47,555 nt of DNA from a virus. The stretch is taken from positions 1-47,555 of IMG/VR virus record IMGVR_UViG_3300010391_000062; one strand, written 5' to 3'. The position numbers and the translations under genes are program-made. This document shows positions 38,739-46,291 of the stretch, piece after piece (positions within the stretch are counted from its first letter, which is position 1; every line of letters starts with the position of its first letter). The notes beneath the pieces are model-generated. The model had not been told where the DNA came from. It made no database searches and saw nothing but the letters and a program-made list of their open reading frames with translations.

Positions 38739-40544
38739 ATGCCGTACTGTTCGATCAACACCGTGAACGCCGCCGCTGCCCGGAAGTTTCGGGTGTCCTG
38801 CACCGTCCCCGTCTTTCCCCAGGAACTCCCCGCCGGCATGGTGCCCCTCCCCGCGGGCGCATCGCCCACCTCCGAGCGGATCGCCACGCTCGCCAACGGC
38901 GTGCTGCTCTTCCGCGTCTCGGCGACCCTGGATCTCGCAGCCTTCGCGTACTCGAACATCCCCGTGGACTTCGGGCTCTCGCCCGCACCAGTCGGCCCCA
39001 CATCCCTGGAACTTCCGGACACATGGCCACGCCACGAGCGCGTCGCCCTTCAGGGATGGCCCGGAGCCAGGGTCGCCGACTTCTGGTGGCACTACCGCTG
39101 GTCCGAGCCGACCATCGCCGATCTCGTGCTCCCACTCCCGTCGGCCGAGGTCCGCGATGGCGGGGCCCTCCGCTTCTGGCCCGACTTCGCAGAGCGCAAG
39201 GGTCTCGCGACCTTTGGCACGCATGTGAACTTCCTCCAGATCCTCAACGCCGGCACGATCCTCGGCGACGGCCAAGGCATCCTCGTACGCGGGCGCGTCG
39301 CCGAGCCCTCCCATCCCGACGACCTCGCCCTCTCCGCCTACGCCATCGCCGACAACTGGCCCAAGATGCTGCGCCTCGTGGGCATTCCCCCGTGGCTCGA
39401 TTTGCCTCGCCTCGCCAACTGGTGCCGCGGCGAAGCCTTCCGCGCCCGCGTGTCCGGCAAGAACGACCCCTTCTACTTCCCCAAGTACCTGAACTCCCCG
39501 GGCGGCCACGATACCGGCGACCACTTCGAGTTTGGCGCGGGCATGGGCCGCGGTGTCTGGGCCGCCATGGTCTCGGGCGAACCCGCCATGCTGGACGTGC
39601 TCCTCTGCGACGCCGCCCAGGAAGCCGCGCGCCCCATGTCCTTCATGGAACGGGACGGTTCTCCGTACAAGAAGGCCAACCACCCGCAGTGCTGGTTCTC
39701 GGGCGGCCGGCCCTATCCGGACTACAGCTACTCGCCCGACATGCTTGGCAAGCCGGCCCCCTGGAACTCCACCCTCAAGAGCCCCGGCCAGCACGGCTTC
39801 AACGAGGAGGACCCCGAGCACTGGAGCATCAACCACCTCGTCGGGACCTACTTCCTCACCGGGGATCCCGGCCTTCGCTGGCTCCTCGAAGATCAGGCCG
39901 AAGCGATCAAGTCCAACCTCGCGGAGGGGTCGAGCTACAACTACCTCGGCAACGTGCGCGCGGTCGGACGGATGCTGATGACCGCCTCGCAACTCTTCGA
40001 GGCGCTGGGCGACCCGGACCTGCTGACGTGGATCCGGGGATGGTTCAAGGTGCTCAAGAGGATCTGGGTCGGCGGCACCGTTTCCGCGGATCCCGTCAAG
40101 GTTCACGTCGTCCGCGCCGATGACTTCTGGATCAAGGGCAAGAGCATCTGGAACGCCTACGAGCACAACTTCCTGGTCACGGGGCTCGTGGCGGCTCACG
40201 GCGTGACAGGCGATCCCGACATGCTGGCCATGGCAAAGCTCGTCGCCGAAACCTTGGTGCGGTACGCGTGGCGCGAGGTGCAGCCGGGGCTCTGGCACAC
40301 GGCGCGGCTGGTCGAGTACGTGCCCAACGGCGAGCCGCCCGATCCCGCCACCACGTATTGGCAGGCGCTCACCGCGGACGGGACCTTCGACGACAACGGC
40401 ATCGCGCCCGTGATCTTTGCGGGGCGGGACTGGGGCATCGAACCGGCGCGGTGCGCCGCGATCATCGCGTCCGTCAGCGCGCGCAGGCGCTCCTCGGACG
40501 GCTACGGCGGCCCGGACCGCTACTGCTCCTGGGCGAGCGTGTGA
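38739..40544 (+). CDS. Large (alpha/alpha)-toroid-like enzyme candidate
   Basis: A 601-residue protein from ATG 38739. The N-terminal 200 residues are beta-rich (SNIPVDFGLSPAPVGPTSLE, then WPGARVADFWWHYRW). From about 220 the sequence shows repeated helix pairs with conserved Trp/His/Glu loops: FEFGAGMGRGVWAAMVSGEP, EDPEHWSINHLVGTYFLTGD, NYLGNVRAVGRMLMTASQLF, IWNAYEHNFLVTGLVAAHGV. This is the texture of (alpha/alpha) toroid glycan-cleaving enzymes (lyases or hydrolases). Near tail genes it may be a virion-bound depolymerase. The catalytic residues cannot be fixed from sequence alone. There is no signal peptide. Confidence 0.55.
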   Translation: MPYCSINTVNAAAARKFRVSCTVPVFPQELPAGMVPLPAGASPTSERIATLANGVLLFRVSATLDLAAFAYSNIPVDFGLSPAPVGPTSLELPDTWPRHERVALQGWPGARVADFWWHYRWSEPTIADLVLPLPSAEVRDGGALRFWPDFAERKGLATFGTHVNFLQILNAGTILGDGQGILVRGRVAEPSHPDDLALSAYAIADNWPKMLRLVGIPPWLDLPRLANWCRGEAFRARVSGKNDPFYFPKYLNSPGGHDTGDHFEFGAGMGRGVWAAMVSGEPAMLDVLLCDAAQEAARPMSFMERDGSPYKKANHPQCWFSGGRPYPDYSYSPDMLGKPAPWNSTLKSPGQHGFNEEDPEHWSINHLVGTYFLTGDPGLRWLLEDQAEAIKSNLAEGSSYNYLGNVRAVGRMLMTASQLFEALGDPDLLTWIRGWFKVLKRIWVGGTVSADPVKVHVVRADDFWIKGKSIWNAYEHNFLVTGLVAAHGVTGDPDMLAMAKLVAETLVRYAWREVQPGLWHTARLVEYVPNGEPPDPATTYWQALTADGTFDDNGIAPVIFAGRDWGIEPARCAAIIASVSARRRSSDGYGGPDRYCSWASV

Positions 40545-40545
40545 C

Positions 40546-40743
40546 ATGGCCATCCAGCTTGTCATCACCGTCAACGAGGCGGGCCAACTGAGCATCCAGG
40601 CGCCCCCGGATGTGATCATCTCCTACGGACTGCTGTTGGCGGCCGCGTTCGCGCTCCACGAGAACGCCAAGGCGCAGAGTGAGAAGAAGATCATCCCCGC
40701 GAGCCCACTTGGGTTCCTCCCCGGCGGTAAGATGCCCGGATGA
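40546..40743 (+). CDS. Small membrane-associated protein
   Basis: Sixty-five residues from ATG 40546. A short strand region (MAIQLVITVNEAGQLSIQAP) precedes a hydrophobic stretch (VIISYGLLLAAAFALHE) and a basic tail. It is coupled to the next small membrane protein by ATGA. Function is unknown. Confidence 0.6.
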   Translation: MAIQLVITVNEAGQLSIQAPPDVIISYGLLLAAAFALHENAKAQSEKKIIPASPLGFLPGGKMPG

Positions 40744-40880
40744 CTCTCACTGTCTCGTTGGTGCTCCTCCTTCTCGCCCTGGTCTTCCTCGTCGCGCACG
40801 CGATGGGCAAGTTTCCGCTCTGGCCGGCGGTCCTTTGCCTGATCCTCCAGCAGTTCGTCCTTCTCCTTCCAGCGCGATGA
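40740..40880 (+). CDS. 46-residue two-span membrane protein
   Basis: From ATG 40740. Two hydrophobic helices (TVSLVLLLLALVFLVAHAMG and WPAVLCLILQQFVLLLP) are separated by GKFPL. It could be a second holin-like or envelope protein. It overlaps both neighbours by four bases. Confidence 0.6.
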   Translation: MTLTVSLVLLLLALVFLVAHAMGKFPLWPAVLCLILQQFVLLLPAR

Positions 40881-41284
40881 AACTCCTCCTTGGCCTCCTC
40901 CTCGCGGCATCCCTTCGCGCGCAGTGCCAGCAGTACGGCATCGGCGACAAGTCGCGGTCAGATGTGGCGTGCTACACCGGCCTGCACCTCGGCAAGAACG
41001 CCGAGTTTTGGGTCACCTTCGGCTTTGGCGGCATGGAGTGGCCCAAGATCGCCTTTCTCCTCGTTGGCATCCGACCACTCAACATCCCCGTGGACTGCGG
41101 GCGGATCTACGTGGATCCGTTTCAGGTCCTCGTGGTCGACTTCGTGATCCCCCCAGTCCCTTCCATCGTCCGCATCCCCAGCGATGCCACCCTTGTCGGA
41201 GCCAGTCTCTTCTTCCAGGGAGCTGTGACGTGGTCCGATTGCACGGTCATGAGCCCGGGCCTCCTCTGCACGATCCAGCCCTGA
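40877..41284 (+). CDS. Secreted beta-rich protein with bacterial surface-protein-like ending
   Basis: A 135-residue protein from ATG 40877. Signal peptide MKLLLGLLLAASLRA precedes QCQQYGIG. The C-terminal half (LNIPVDCGRIYVDPFQVLVV, then RIPSDATLVGASLFFQGAVT) resembles a module I associate with many secreted proteins of Planctomycetes-like bacteria, with the typical DATLVGASLFFQG wording. It has four or more cysteines, likely disulphide-bonded. It may have been captured from a host. Function is unknown. Confidence 0.65.
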   Translation: MKLLLGLLLAASLRAQCQQYGIGDKSRSDVACYTGLHLGKNAEFWVTFGFGGMEWPKIAFLLVGIRPLNIPVDCGRIYVDPFQVLVVDFVIPPVPSIVRIPSDATLVGASLFFQGAVTWSDCTVMSPGLLCTIQP

Positions 41285-41992
41285 ATGGCGATCCCCGCCC
41301 AGGACGTTCACGGCACGCCCCTCGCCGTGGGGCAGCCCCGCGTCCTTCTCTACGCGACCGTCAAGGAGCTGATCGGCGACGACGCGATCTCCGTCACGCT
41401 CGCCGACGGGCACATGATGATCGTGAATCCATCGACCCAGGTGGAGGTCATCGACGACGCCACCTCGGTCCACGACCTCATCGCCGCAGCCATCGCGGCA
41501 GCCATCCCCACGGGAACCATCGTGCTGTGGTCGGGCTCGGTGGCTTCGATCCCCGCGGGCTGGTCCCTCTGCGACGGAACCAACGGCACCGTGGACCTCC
41601 ACGACCGGTTCGTCGTCGGGGCCGGCGGCTCCTACGCCGTCGGGGCAACCGGCGGCGCAGCCCAGGTCACGCCCGCTGGGACGGTCTCGACGCCGACGTT
41701 CGCGGGCAACCAGGCTGCACCTACTTCCGTCGAAAACGGAGCCATTGACCCCATCTCCGTCGTTTTGGATCCCTACGTGCCCTCGGGCACCATCTCGTCC
41801 CCGGCGTTCACCGGTGCATCCAGCGAGAACCGGCCGCCCTTCTTCGCGCTCTGCTACATCCAGAAAGTCACGGCCCAGCCGCCCGCAGGCCCCGATCAAA
41901 CCGACGGCATCGTCCAGGCCCCTCGGCAGCGCCTCGTCCGCATCGGCCCGCGGAACCGCAAGGGGCCGCCCATCCTCGCGCGCCGGCCTTGA
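41285..41992 (+). CDS. Tail-collar-domain fibre protein
   Basis: A 235-residue protein from ATG 41285. Residues about 78-125 match the phage tail-collar domain: PTGTIVLWSGSVASIPAGWS then LCDGTNGTVDLHDRFVVGAG. The C-terminal region is Gly/Ser/Thr-rich and ends with QRLVRIGPRNRKGPPILARR, a motif shared with the repeat protein at 42688-43374. It is a short tail fibre or fibre tip, probably in adsorption. Confidence 0.82.
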   Translation: MAIPAQDVHGTPLAVGQPRVLLYATVKELIGDDAISVTLADGHMMIVNPSTQVEVIDDATSVHDLIAAAIAAAIPTGTIVLWSGSVASIPAGWSLCDGTNGTVDLHDRFVVGAGGSYAVGATGGAAQVTPAGTVSTPTFAGNQAAPTSVENGAIDPISVVLDPYVPSGTISSPAFTGASSENRPPFFALCYIQKVTAQPPAGPDQTDGIVQAPRQRLVRIGPRNRKGPPILARRP

Positions 41993-42088
41993 CGGGAGCC
42001 CTTGCTTTCCGGGGGCGATGTGGCCAGATACCACCCTCGTGTCCGCTGGTCTCCTACCGTGAACCGTCCCTAAAGGAGGGTTAGTCCC

Positions 42089-42643
42089 ATCGCAGACGGC
42101 ATCTATTACGTCGATCGTCGCCTCCCCTTCTCCGTCGCCGACTTCGGCGCGATCACCCCAACCACGACCCAGAAGGCCGTGTGGCCGGTGGGTGCAACGT
42201 CTCCGACGATCCTGCCCGCGAACTACTGGACGGTCGGCAAGACGCTCCGACTCACCGCGAACCTGAAGCTGATGACCGGCACGGCCGGCAACTCGACGTT
42301 CGCCATGGCGTACGGCGCGGCCGACGCTCCCGCAGCCGTCGTCGTCGCGGCGACCCGGGCCAAGATCGCCTCCGTCGGCCCGTTCGGCGTCTTCATCCAG
42401 GGCTACGCGACCTGCCGCACGACCGACACGTCCGGCACGCTCTCGATGTGGGGCTTCGTGGTCCCGGACCTCGGGGCCTTCCTCTCGACCACGGACTGCT
42501 GGGTCTTCCCCAGCAACGGCACGACCGTCGTCTCCACCATCGACACGACCGTCGGGACCAACGCGCTCTTCTTCGAGTACGCGACCTCCGCCGGCACCGA
42601 CTCCATCGTCACCACGGATGTCGTGCTCGAATCCATGAACTAG
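42089..42643 (+). CDS. Virion-type beta protein with apparent AUC start
   Basis: The open frame is bounded upstream by TAA 42071-42073. A strong Shine-Dalgarno site, AAAGGAGGG (42072-42080), points to ATC at 42089, giving IADGIYYVDRRLPFSVADFG. No ATG, GTG or TTG occurs in frame before GTG 42179, which has no Shine-Dalgarno site and would remove 30 well-formed residues. Either ATC is used as a start or an ATG has mutated or been misread. The 184-residue product is beta-rich and Thr/Ala-rich, like a small fibre or decoration protein. Confidence 0.6.
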   Translation: MADGIYYVDRRLPFSVADFGAITPTTTQKAVWPVGATSPTILPANYWTVGKTLRLTANLKLMTGTAGNSTFAMAYGAADAPAAVVVAATRAKIASVGPFGVFIQGYATCRTTDTSGTLSMWGFVVPDLGAFLSTTDCWVFPSNGTTVVSTIDTTVGTNALFFEYATSAGTDSIVTTDVVLESMN

Positions 42644-42676
42644 TTCTCGTGGCGCTGAACTAGTGCTCGCGGCGCT
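42637..42676 (+). repeat. 20-bp tandem duplication at a gene end
   Basis: GAACTAGTTCTCGTGGCGCT (42637-42656) is followed directly by GAACTAGTGCTCGCGGCGCT (42657-42676), two mismatches. The first copy contains the TAG stop of the preceding gene; the second repeats that stop. Confidence 0.85.
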
Positions 42677-42687
42677 GAGGCGCCCAG

Positions 42688-43374
42688 ATGCCGATTGACA
42701 TTGACGACGCAGTCTTCGATCCGGGCCAGGTCGCCAAGCCGCTCGGCCTCATGCGGCGGCTGGGTGGGCAAGGCTTTGGCCCGCCGGTCATCGTCCAGCA
42801 GACCGGAGAGGCAAAGCCGTGGCCGGGGCTGGATTCGAGGACCAAGCCCCTGCTCATGCTGATCGGTCTGCCGCTTCTGGGGCCTCCGATCATCGCGCAG
42901 ACGCAGACTTCGAGAACCGCGTTCCCGACCGCGGGCACGGATCGGCTCGGAGGCGTGGTTCCACCCCGGACGCTGCTCCTGAACATCGGGCACCCCATCC
43001 TCCCAGGAGGACCGCCGCTCCTGGTGAGCACGCAGAACCGCCAGACCAACTACTACCCGAAGCAGGGCGCGGACTTCCTCGGCGGCCTTGTGCCGCAGCG
43101 GCCCTTGCTCATGCGGATCGCGCTCTTCGGCCCGCGCGGGGATGGCGGCCTGGCGATCCGTCAGAGGCAGATCGGCGACACCCTCACGTTCCCGATTCCA
43201 GGCGGCACGCTCTGGCCCTCCATGCCGCGGCTCCGGCGCATCGGATCGCCGGCAGCCCAGGGTCCTCCGATCCTTGCGAGGCAGCAGTACGACGGCGGCG
43301 GCGCGAACACCCTGCCAGTCTTCCTCGCGCAACAGGCCATCGCGATGAACTGGCTGCCGTTCCTGGGGCCATGA
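42688..43374 (+). CDS. Protein of five ~40-residue GPP repeats
   Basis: A 228-residue protein from ATG 42688. It is built of about five imperfect repeats with a core like PLLMLIGLPLLGPPIIAQTQ, then a Pro/aromatic link and LGGxVP. Cores begin near residues 18, 52, 92, 135 and 178. The last (LRRIGSPAAQGPPILARQQ) closely matches the C-terminus of the tail-collar fibre. It is probably a structural fibre-associated protein; no enzyme motif is seen. The stop overlaps the RusA start. Confidence 0.65.
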   Translation: MPIDIDDAVFDPGQVAKPLGLMRRLGGQGFGPPVIVQQTGEAKPWPGLDSRTKPLLMLIGLPLLGPPIIAQTQTSRTAFPTAGTDRLGGVVPPRTLLLNIGHPILPGGPPLLVSTQNRQTNYYPKQGADFLGGLVPQRPLLMRIALFGPRGDGGLAIRQRQIGDTLTFPIPGGTLWPSMPRLRRIGSPAAQGPPILARQQYDGGGANTLPVFLAQQAIAMNWLPFLGP

Positions 43375-43988
43375 TGCGCTTCACGATCCCCTTCATTCCC
43401 GCGGCGAAGAAGAATGGGGGGATGATCATGGTCAACAAGGCGAACGGGAAACGGTTCTGGGCTCCCTCTGAGAACGCCCGCAAGCAGGAGGGTTACGTGG
43501 CCATGCTCGCGCGCACGCGATACCGCGGCCGCCCCATCCTGGAGGAACACGACGTGGGCATGAAGATCACCTACTTCGTGGACCGCGAGCAAGTCGAAGT
43601 CGAAGTCGAGGATCTCGGTGTTCCCTTGACGGGAGGGAAGAGCGGGAGGAAACGTGACATTCAAAATCTTCCATGCCTCATCTGCGATGCCATCCAAGGA
43701 GTGATCGTTGAAAACGACCGACAGATCAGCCGCCTCACCGTCGAGCGCGTCTATGGAAGCAGCACCCAACCGGTACCTCGTGCGGCAGGCGAAGGCCAGC
43801 GACGTGACCAAGGACGGGATCAAGCTCCACTACATGAGCGTGCCGCAACTCCCGTACGGCGAGGTGGTCTCAGCGGGGGAGGGAACGGATCTTCCCGTGG
43901 GAGCCATCGTGTTCTGGATGCCGGGCATCCCGCTCCCGATCCTCAACCCGCTCACGCGCGAAGAGTTCCTGGCGCTCCACAAGGATGA
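43371..43988 (+). CDS. rusA: RusA-family Holliday junction resolvase
   Basis: The frame from ATG 43371 (ATGA overlap) encodes 205 residues, of which 1-129 are RusA. KRDIQNLPCLICDAIQGVIV then ENDRQISRLTVERV carries the family's acidic residues (D96, D106, D116) and N99. The N-terminus FTIPFIPAAKKNG fits too. RusA dimers cut Holliday junctions and resolve recombination or packaging intermediates. Residues 130-205 (Arg/Gly/Pro-rich) overlap the next gene and look like out-of-frame sequence, so a much longer than usual tail may be an accident. RusA normally has about 120-140 residues. Confidence 0.82.
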   Translation: MMRFTIPFIPAAKKNGGMIMVNKANGKRFWAPSENARKQEGYVAMLARTRYRGRPILEEHDVGMKITYFVDREQVEVEVEDLGVPLTGGKSGRKRDIQNLPCLICDAIQGVIVENDRQISRLTVERVYGSSTQPVPRAAGEGQRRDQGRDQAPLHERAATPVRRGGLSGGGNGSSRGSHRVLDAGHPAPDPQPAHARRVPGAPQG

Positions 43989-44109
43989 GGTGCTCGCGGC
44001 CTTCACGGGCGTGACCGCCGAGGAGTGCGCGAAGATCATGGCGCCCTCGGCCACTGCCCCCGATCGAGAGGCCGAGAAGGAAGCCAGGAAGCGCATCATC
44101 GCGGGTTGA
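43708..44109 (+). CDS. Small protein before terminase, possible packaging-related
   Basis: From TTG 43708, which has AAGGAG six bases upstream, 133 residues; ATG 43753 (118 residues) is the conservative alternative. The core has RYLVRQAKASDVTKDGIKLH and PVGAIVFWMPGIPLPILNP, then a helical charged C-terminus (EECAKIMAPSATAPDREAEK). It lies directly before the terminase ATPase gene, the common place of a small terminase subunit, but no HTH is evident. Function is unknown. Confidence 0.6.
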   Translation: MKTTDRSAASPSSASMEAAPNRYLVRQAKASDVTKDGIKLHYMSVPQLPYGEVVSAGEGTDLPVGAIVFWMPGIPLPILNPLTREEFLALHKDEVLAAFTGVTAEECAKIMAPSATAPDREAEKEARKRIIAG

Positions 44110-44112
44110 TCC

Positions 44113-45201
44113 GTGCTCAACTACGACGACTACGACGCGCTCAAGGATGCCTTCGGCTTCCAGACCGCGCGCAAACTCCTGCACCTCTGGGAGGACGGGA
44201 AACTCATCAAGGACGAGGAGGAGCGCAACGAGCAGTGCTTTCCGCTGCTCCGGAACCTCTTCCCTGACGAAGCATCCTTCACGCAGGCGCTCTTCTGGAT
44301 CCGCACGGACACGGCCGGGAGCCTCGTTCAGCTCAAGGACAACCTCGCCCAGCAGCGGATGATGGCCTACGTCCGCGACTGTGAAGCGAACGAGAAGCCG
44401 ATCCGCTGCATCATCCTGAAGAGCCGGCGCCAGGGGGTCTCGACGCGCATCCAGGCCATGCTCGCCTACCGGGTCCTCACGATCCCGCACTTCGAGGCGT
44501 TCGTCGTGGCCCACGAGAACAGGAGTGCCCGCGAAATCTTCGGGATGACGCTCCGGATGCTGAAGTACCTCCCCTTCAAGCCCGAGCTGAACGTCGATCG
44601 GCGCGACGAGATCCAGACCACCTTCGACAGCAAGTACACGTGCCTCACCGCCGCGAACGAGGACGTGGGCCGAGGCTTCGGATCCCACTGGGTCCACCTC
44701 AGCGAGATCGCCTTCTACCCGGACGCGGACAGCCTCTTCGCGGGGCTGATGAACACGATCGGCCACAAGCCGGGGACCGCCGTGTTCCTGGAGTCCACGG
44801 CCAACGGCGTCAACAACCTGTTCTGCGAACTCTGGGGGAAGGCCGTGAACGGCGAGAACGACTTCTTCCCGATCTTCCTGCCGTGGCACGAGGACGCCCA
44901 GAACACCATGCACGTCAGCCCTCGCGAGCGGGAGAAGATCCTCGACAGCCTCTCGAAGTACGAGGCGTTCGGCAGGGAGAAGTTCCAGTGGAGCGCCGAG
45001 CAGATTGCATGGCGGCGCCACAAGGTCCGGAACAGCTTCGGCGGCGATGACACGCTCTGCCGGCAGGAGTACCCGTCGTTCCCCGAGGAGGCGTTCCTGG
45101 TGACGGGCACGCCGGTCTTCTCCATGGAGCGGATCGAGGAGCTGCGGCGGTTTACCGTGGACCCAGCGCAGGTGGGAGTGCTTACATGGGCGGCCAACTG
45201 A
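44113..45201 (+). CDS. Terminase large subunit, ATPase half only
   Basis: A 362-residue protein from GTG 44113. It holds the ATPase motifs of phage terminase: Walker A-like SRRQGVST (104-111), adenine/motif region AFVVAHENRSAREIFG, Walker B-like VHLSEIA (194-200) and coupling motif ESTANG (227-232). This motor pumps DNA into the capsid. The protein ends at TPVFSMERIEELRRFTVDPA then QVGVLTWAAN, the linker before the nuclease domain, where a normal stop follows. The nuclease domain is found as a separate gene at 46617-47390, after five small genes. Confidence 0.88.
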   Translation: MLNYDDYDALKDAFGFQTARKLLHLWEDGKLIKDEEERNEQCFPLLRNLFPDEASFTQALFWIRTDTAGSLVQLKDNLAQQRMMAYVRDCEANEKPIRCIILKSRRQGVSTRIQAMLAYRVLTIPHFEAFVVAHENRSAREIFGMTLRMLKYLPFKPELNVDRRDEIQTTFDSKYTCLTAANEDVGRGFGSHWVHLSEIAFYPDADSLFAGLMNTIGHKPGTAVFLESTANGVNNLFCELWGKAVNGENDFFPIFLPWHEDAQNTMHVSPREREKILDSLSKYEAFGREKFQWSAEQIAWRRHKVRNSFGGDDTLCRQEYPSFPEEAFLVTGTPVFSMERIEELRRFTVDPAQVGVLTWAAN

Positions 45202-45210
45202 GGTGATCCA

Positions 45211-45354
45211 GTGCCCAGCGTGAGTCAGTCCCAGGCGGCGTTCGTGAAGAACAAGGCGAAGCAGGGAGAGGCATGGGCCAAGGAATGGCACGCCGAAGAC
45301 AAGAAGCGCGGCACCAAGCGTCTTCCGAGGAAGAAGGCTGCCAAGAAGCGATGA
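45211..45354 (+). CDS. 47-residue basic protein in the terminase gap
   Basis: From GTG 45211. MPSVSQSQAAFVKNKAKQGE, then a Lys/Arg-rich tail (RLPRKKAAKKR). It is small, basic and probably DNA-binding. The start is preceded by GAGGTGATCCA, a match to the reverse complement of the 16S rRNA 3' end that runs into the start codon. The stop overlaps the next ATG. Confidence 0.6.
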   Translation: MPSVSQSQAAFVKNKAKQGEAWAKEWHAEDKKRGTKRLPRKKAAKKR

Positions 45355-45818
45355 CGACGGCCCGGCCCCGATCCTTCTTCGTCCTCAAGGAACTCCGCCA
45401 GAAGGCCGAGGTCGTTCCCTGGTCCATCGACCCCAAGACGGGCGACAAGGTTTCAACGCTCCGCGTCTTCCTCCTCGTGCGCGATGGATACGGCCAGACC
45501 TATGCGCTCCCCTCCCTCCTTCCCGATCCCTCCGAAGAACTCCAGGAGATGGCCCGCGATCTCCGTGTTCCGGCCAAGGTCGTCAAGAGGCGCTGGAAGG
45601 CCGGTGCCCTCCTCCGCGCCGACCAAGCGGACAACGCCGAGCTGCGCCTCTGTCTCCAAGCCATCGCCAACGACATCGCCGGGCTCATGGACGCCGTTGC
45701 GGCCCGGGGGCTGGCCATCGAGATCGTGGCTCGGACGAAGCCTCCGGTGGATGGGGCTCCTCCTGTTCCGCCTGTCGGGGATGCCACTCACGGAGACCCC
45801 GATGCTCCACTTCACTGA
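45351..45818 (+). CDS. Small protein in the terminase gap
   Basis: A 155-residue protein from ATG 45351 (ATGA overlap). The N-terminal half is beta-rich (RPRSFFVLKELRQKAEVVPW, then KVSTLRVFLLVRDGYGQTYA); the rest is helical with a Pro-rich tail. No nuclease, intein or intron-homing motif is seen. Function is unknown. Confidence 0.6.
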   Translation: MTTARPRSFFVLKELRQKAEVVPWSIDPKTGDKVSTLRVFLLVRDGYGQTYALPSLLPDPSEELQEMARDLRVPAKVVKRRWKAGALLRADQADNAELRLCLQAIANDIAGLMDAVAARGLAIEIVARTKPPVDGAPPVPPVGDATHGDPDAPLH

Positions 45819-45936
45819 CTGGCGCACGATGAGGTGGGGTGCGCCGCAGAGAACCCCCGCGTCCAGCGAGAAAGCCGCCGAGTACCAGAAGTACCTGGAA
45901 GAGCACTCGGGCGGCCCCAAGATGGACTTCCTGTAA
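45802..45936 (+). CDS. 44-residue protein in the terminase gap
   Basis: From ATG 45802 with GGAG six bases upstream; ATG 45781 is an alternative. It reads MLHFTDWRTMRWGAPQRTPA, then a Lys/Glu helix, ending GGPKMDFL. It overlaps the previous gene by 17 bases. Function is unknown. Confidence 0.5.
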   Translation: MLHFTDWRTMRWGAPQRTPASSEKAAEYQKYLEEHSGGPKMDFL

Positions 45937-45949
45937 CCCGAGGTGATCC

Positions 45950-46291
45950 ATGCCCAAGCGAAAGCCACAGCCCAAGCGCCCGCCTTGGTTCAACCTGCTC
46001 CGTGAGGAGATGCGCGCGGAGATCGAGCGCCATCTCGCGCCCCTCAAAGCGGGGGTCCAAGAACTCGCCAGTCGTGCGGATGTTCTGACCCGGATGGAGC
46101 GGATGCGGGTGCTCGCCAACCTGACCCGTCCAGACATCGGCGACCAACTGGAAGAGGATCTGGAGGGGCTCATCATGCAGACCATGAAGGACCGCAAGAT
46201 CAAGCCGCCCACGAAGACCCACTCGGCCACCGGTTTCATCTCGGACGGCGCGCAACTCCCGACCGTCCCGAAGCCCACGGAGGACGAGTGA
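45950..46291 (+). CDS. Small protein carrying a capsid-like decapeptide
   Basis: A 113-residue protein from ATG 45950, preceded by GAGGTGATCC. A basic, Pro-rich start (MPKRKPQPKRPPWFNLLREE) is followed by a helical coil (about 20-75). Near the C-terminus TGFISDGAQLPTVPKP contains GFISDGAQLP, which differs by one residue from GFITDGAQLP of the major capsid protein. It could bind where the capsid loop binds, for instance as an assembly helper. That is inference. Confidence 0.6.
   Translation: MPKRKPQPKRPPWFNLLREEMRAEIERHLAPLKAGVQELASRADVLTRMERMRVLANLTRPDIGDQLEEDLEGLIMQTMKDRKIKPPTKTHSATGFISDGAQLPTVPKPTEDE

Noticed and set aside
40728-40742. TAAGAT six bases before the 40740 ATG as a leaderless promoter
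   Set aside because: It lies inside the coding sequence of the preceding gene (Gly-Lys-Met codons), has no -35, and the gene is already coupled by an ATGA overlap.
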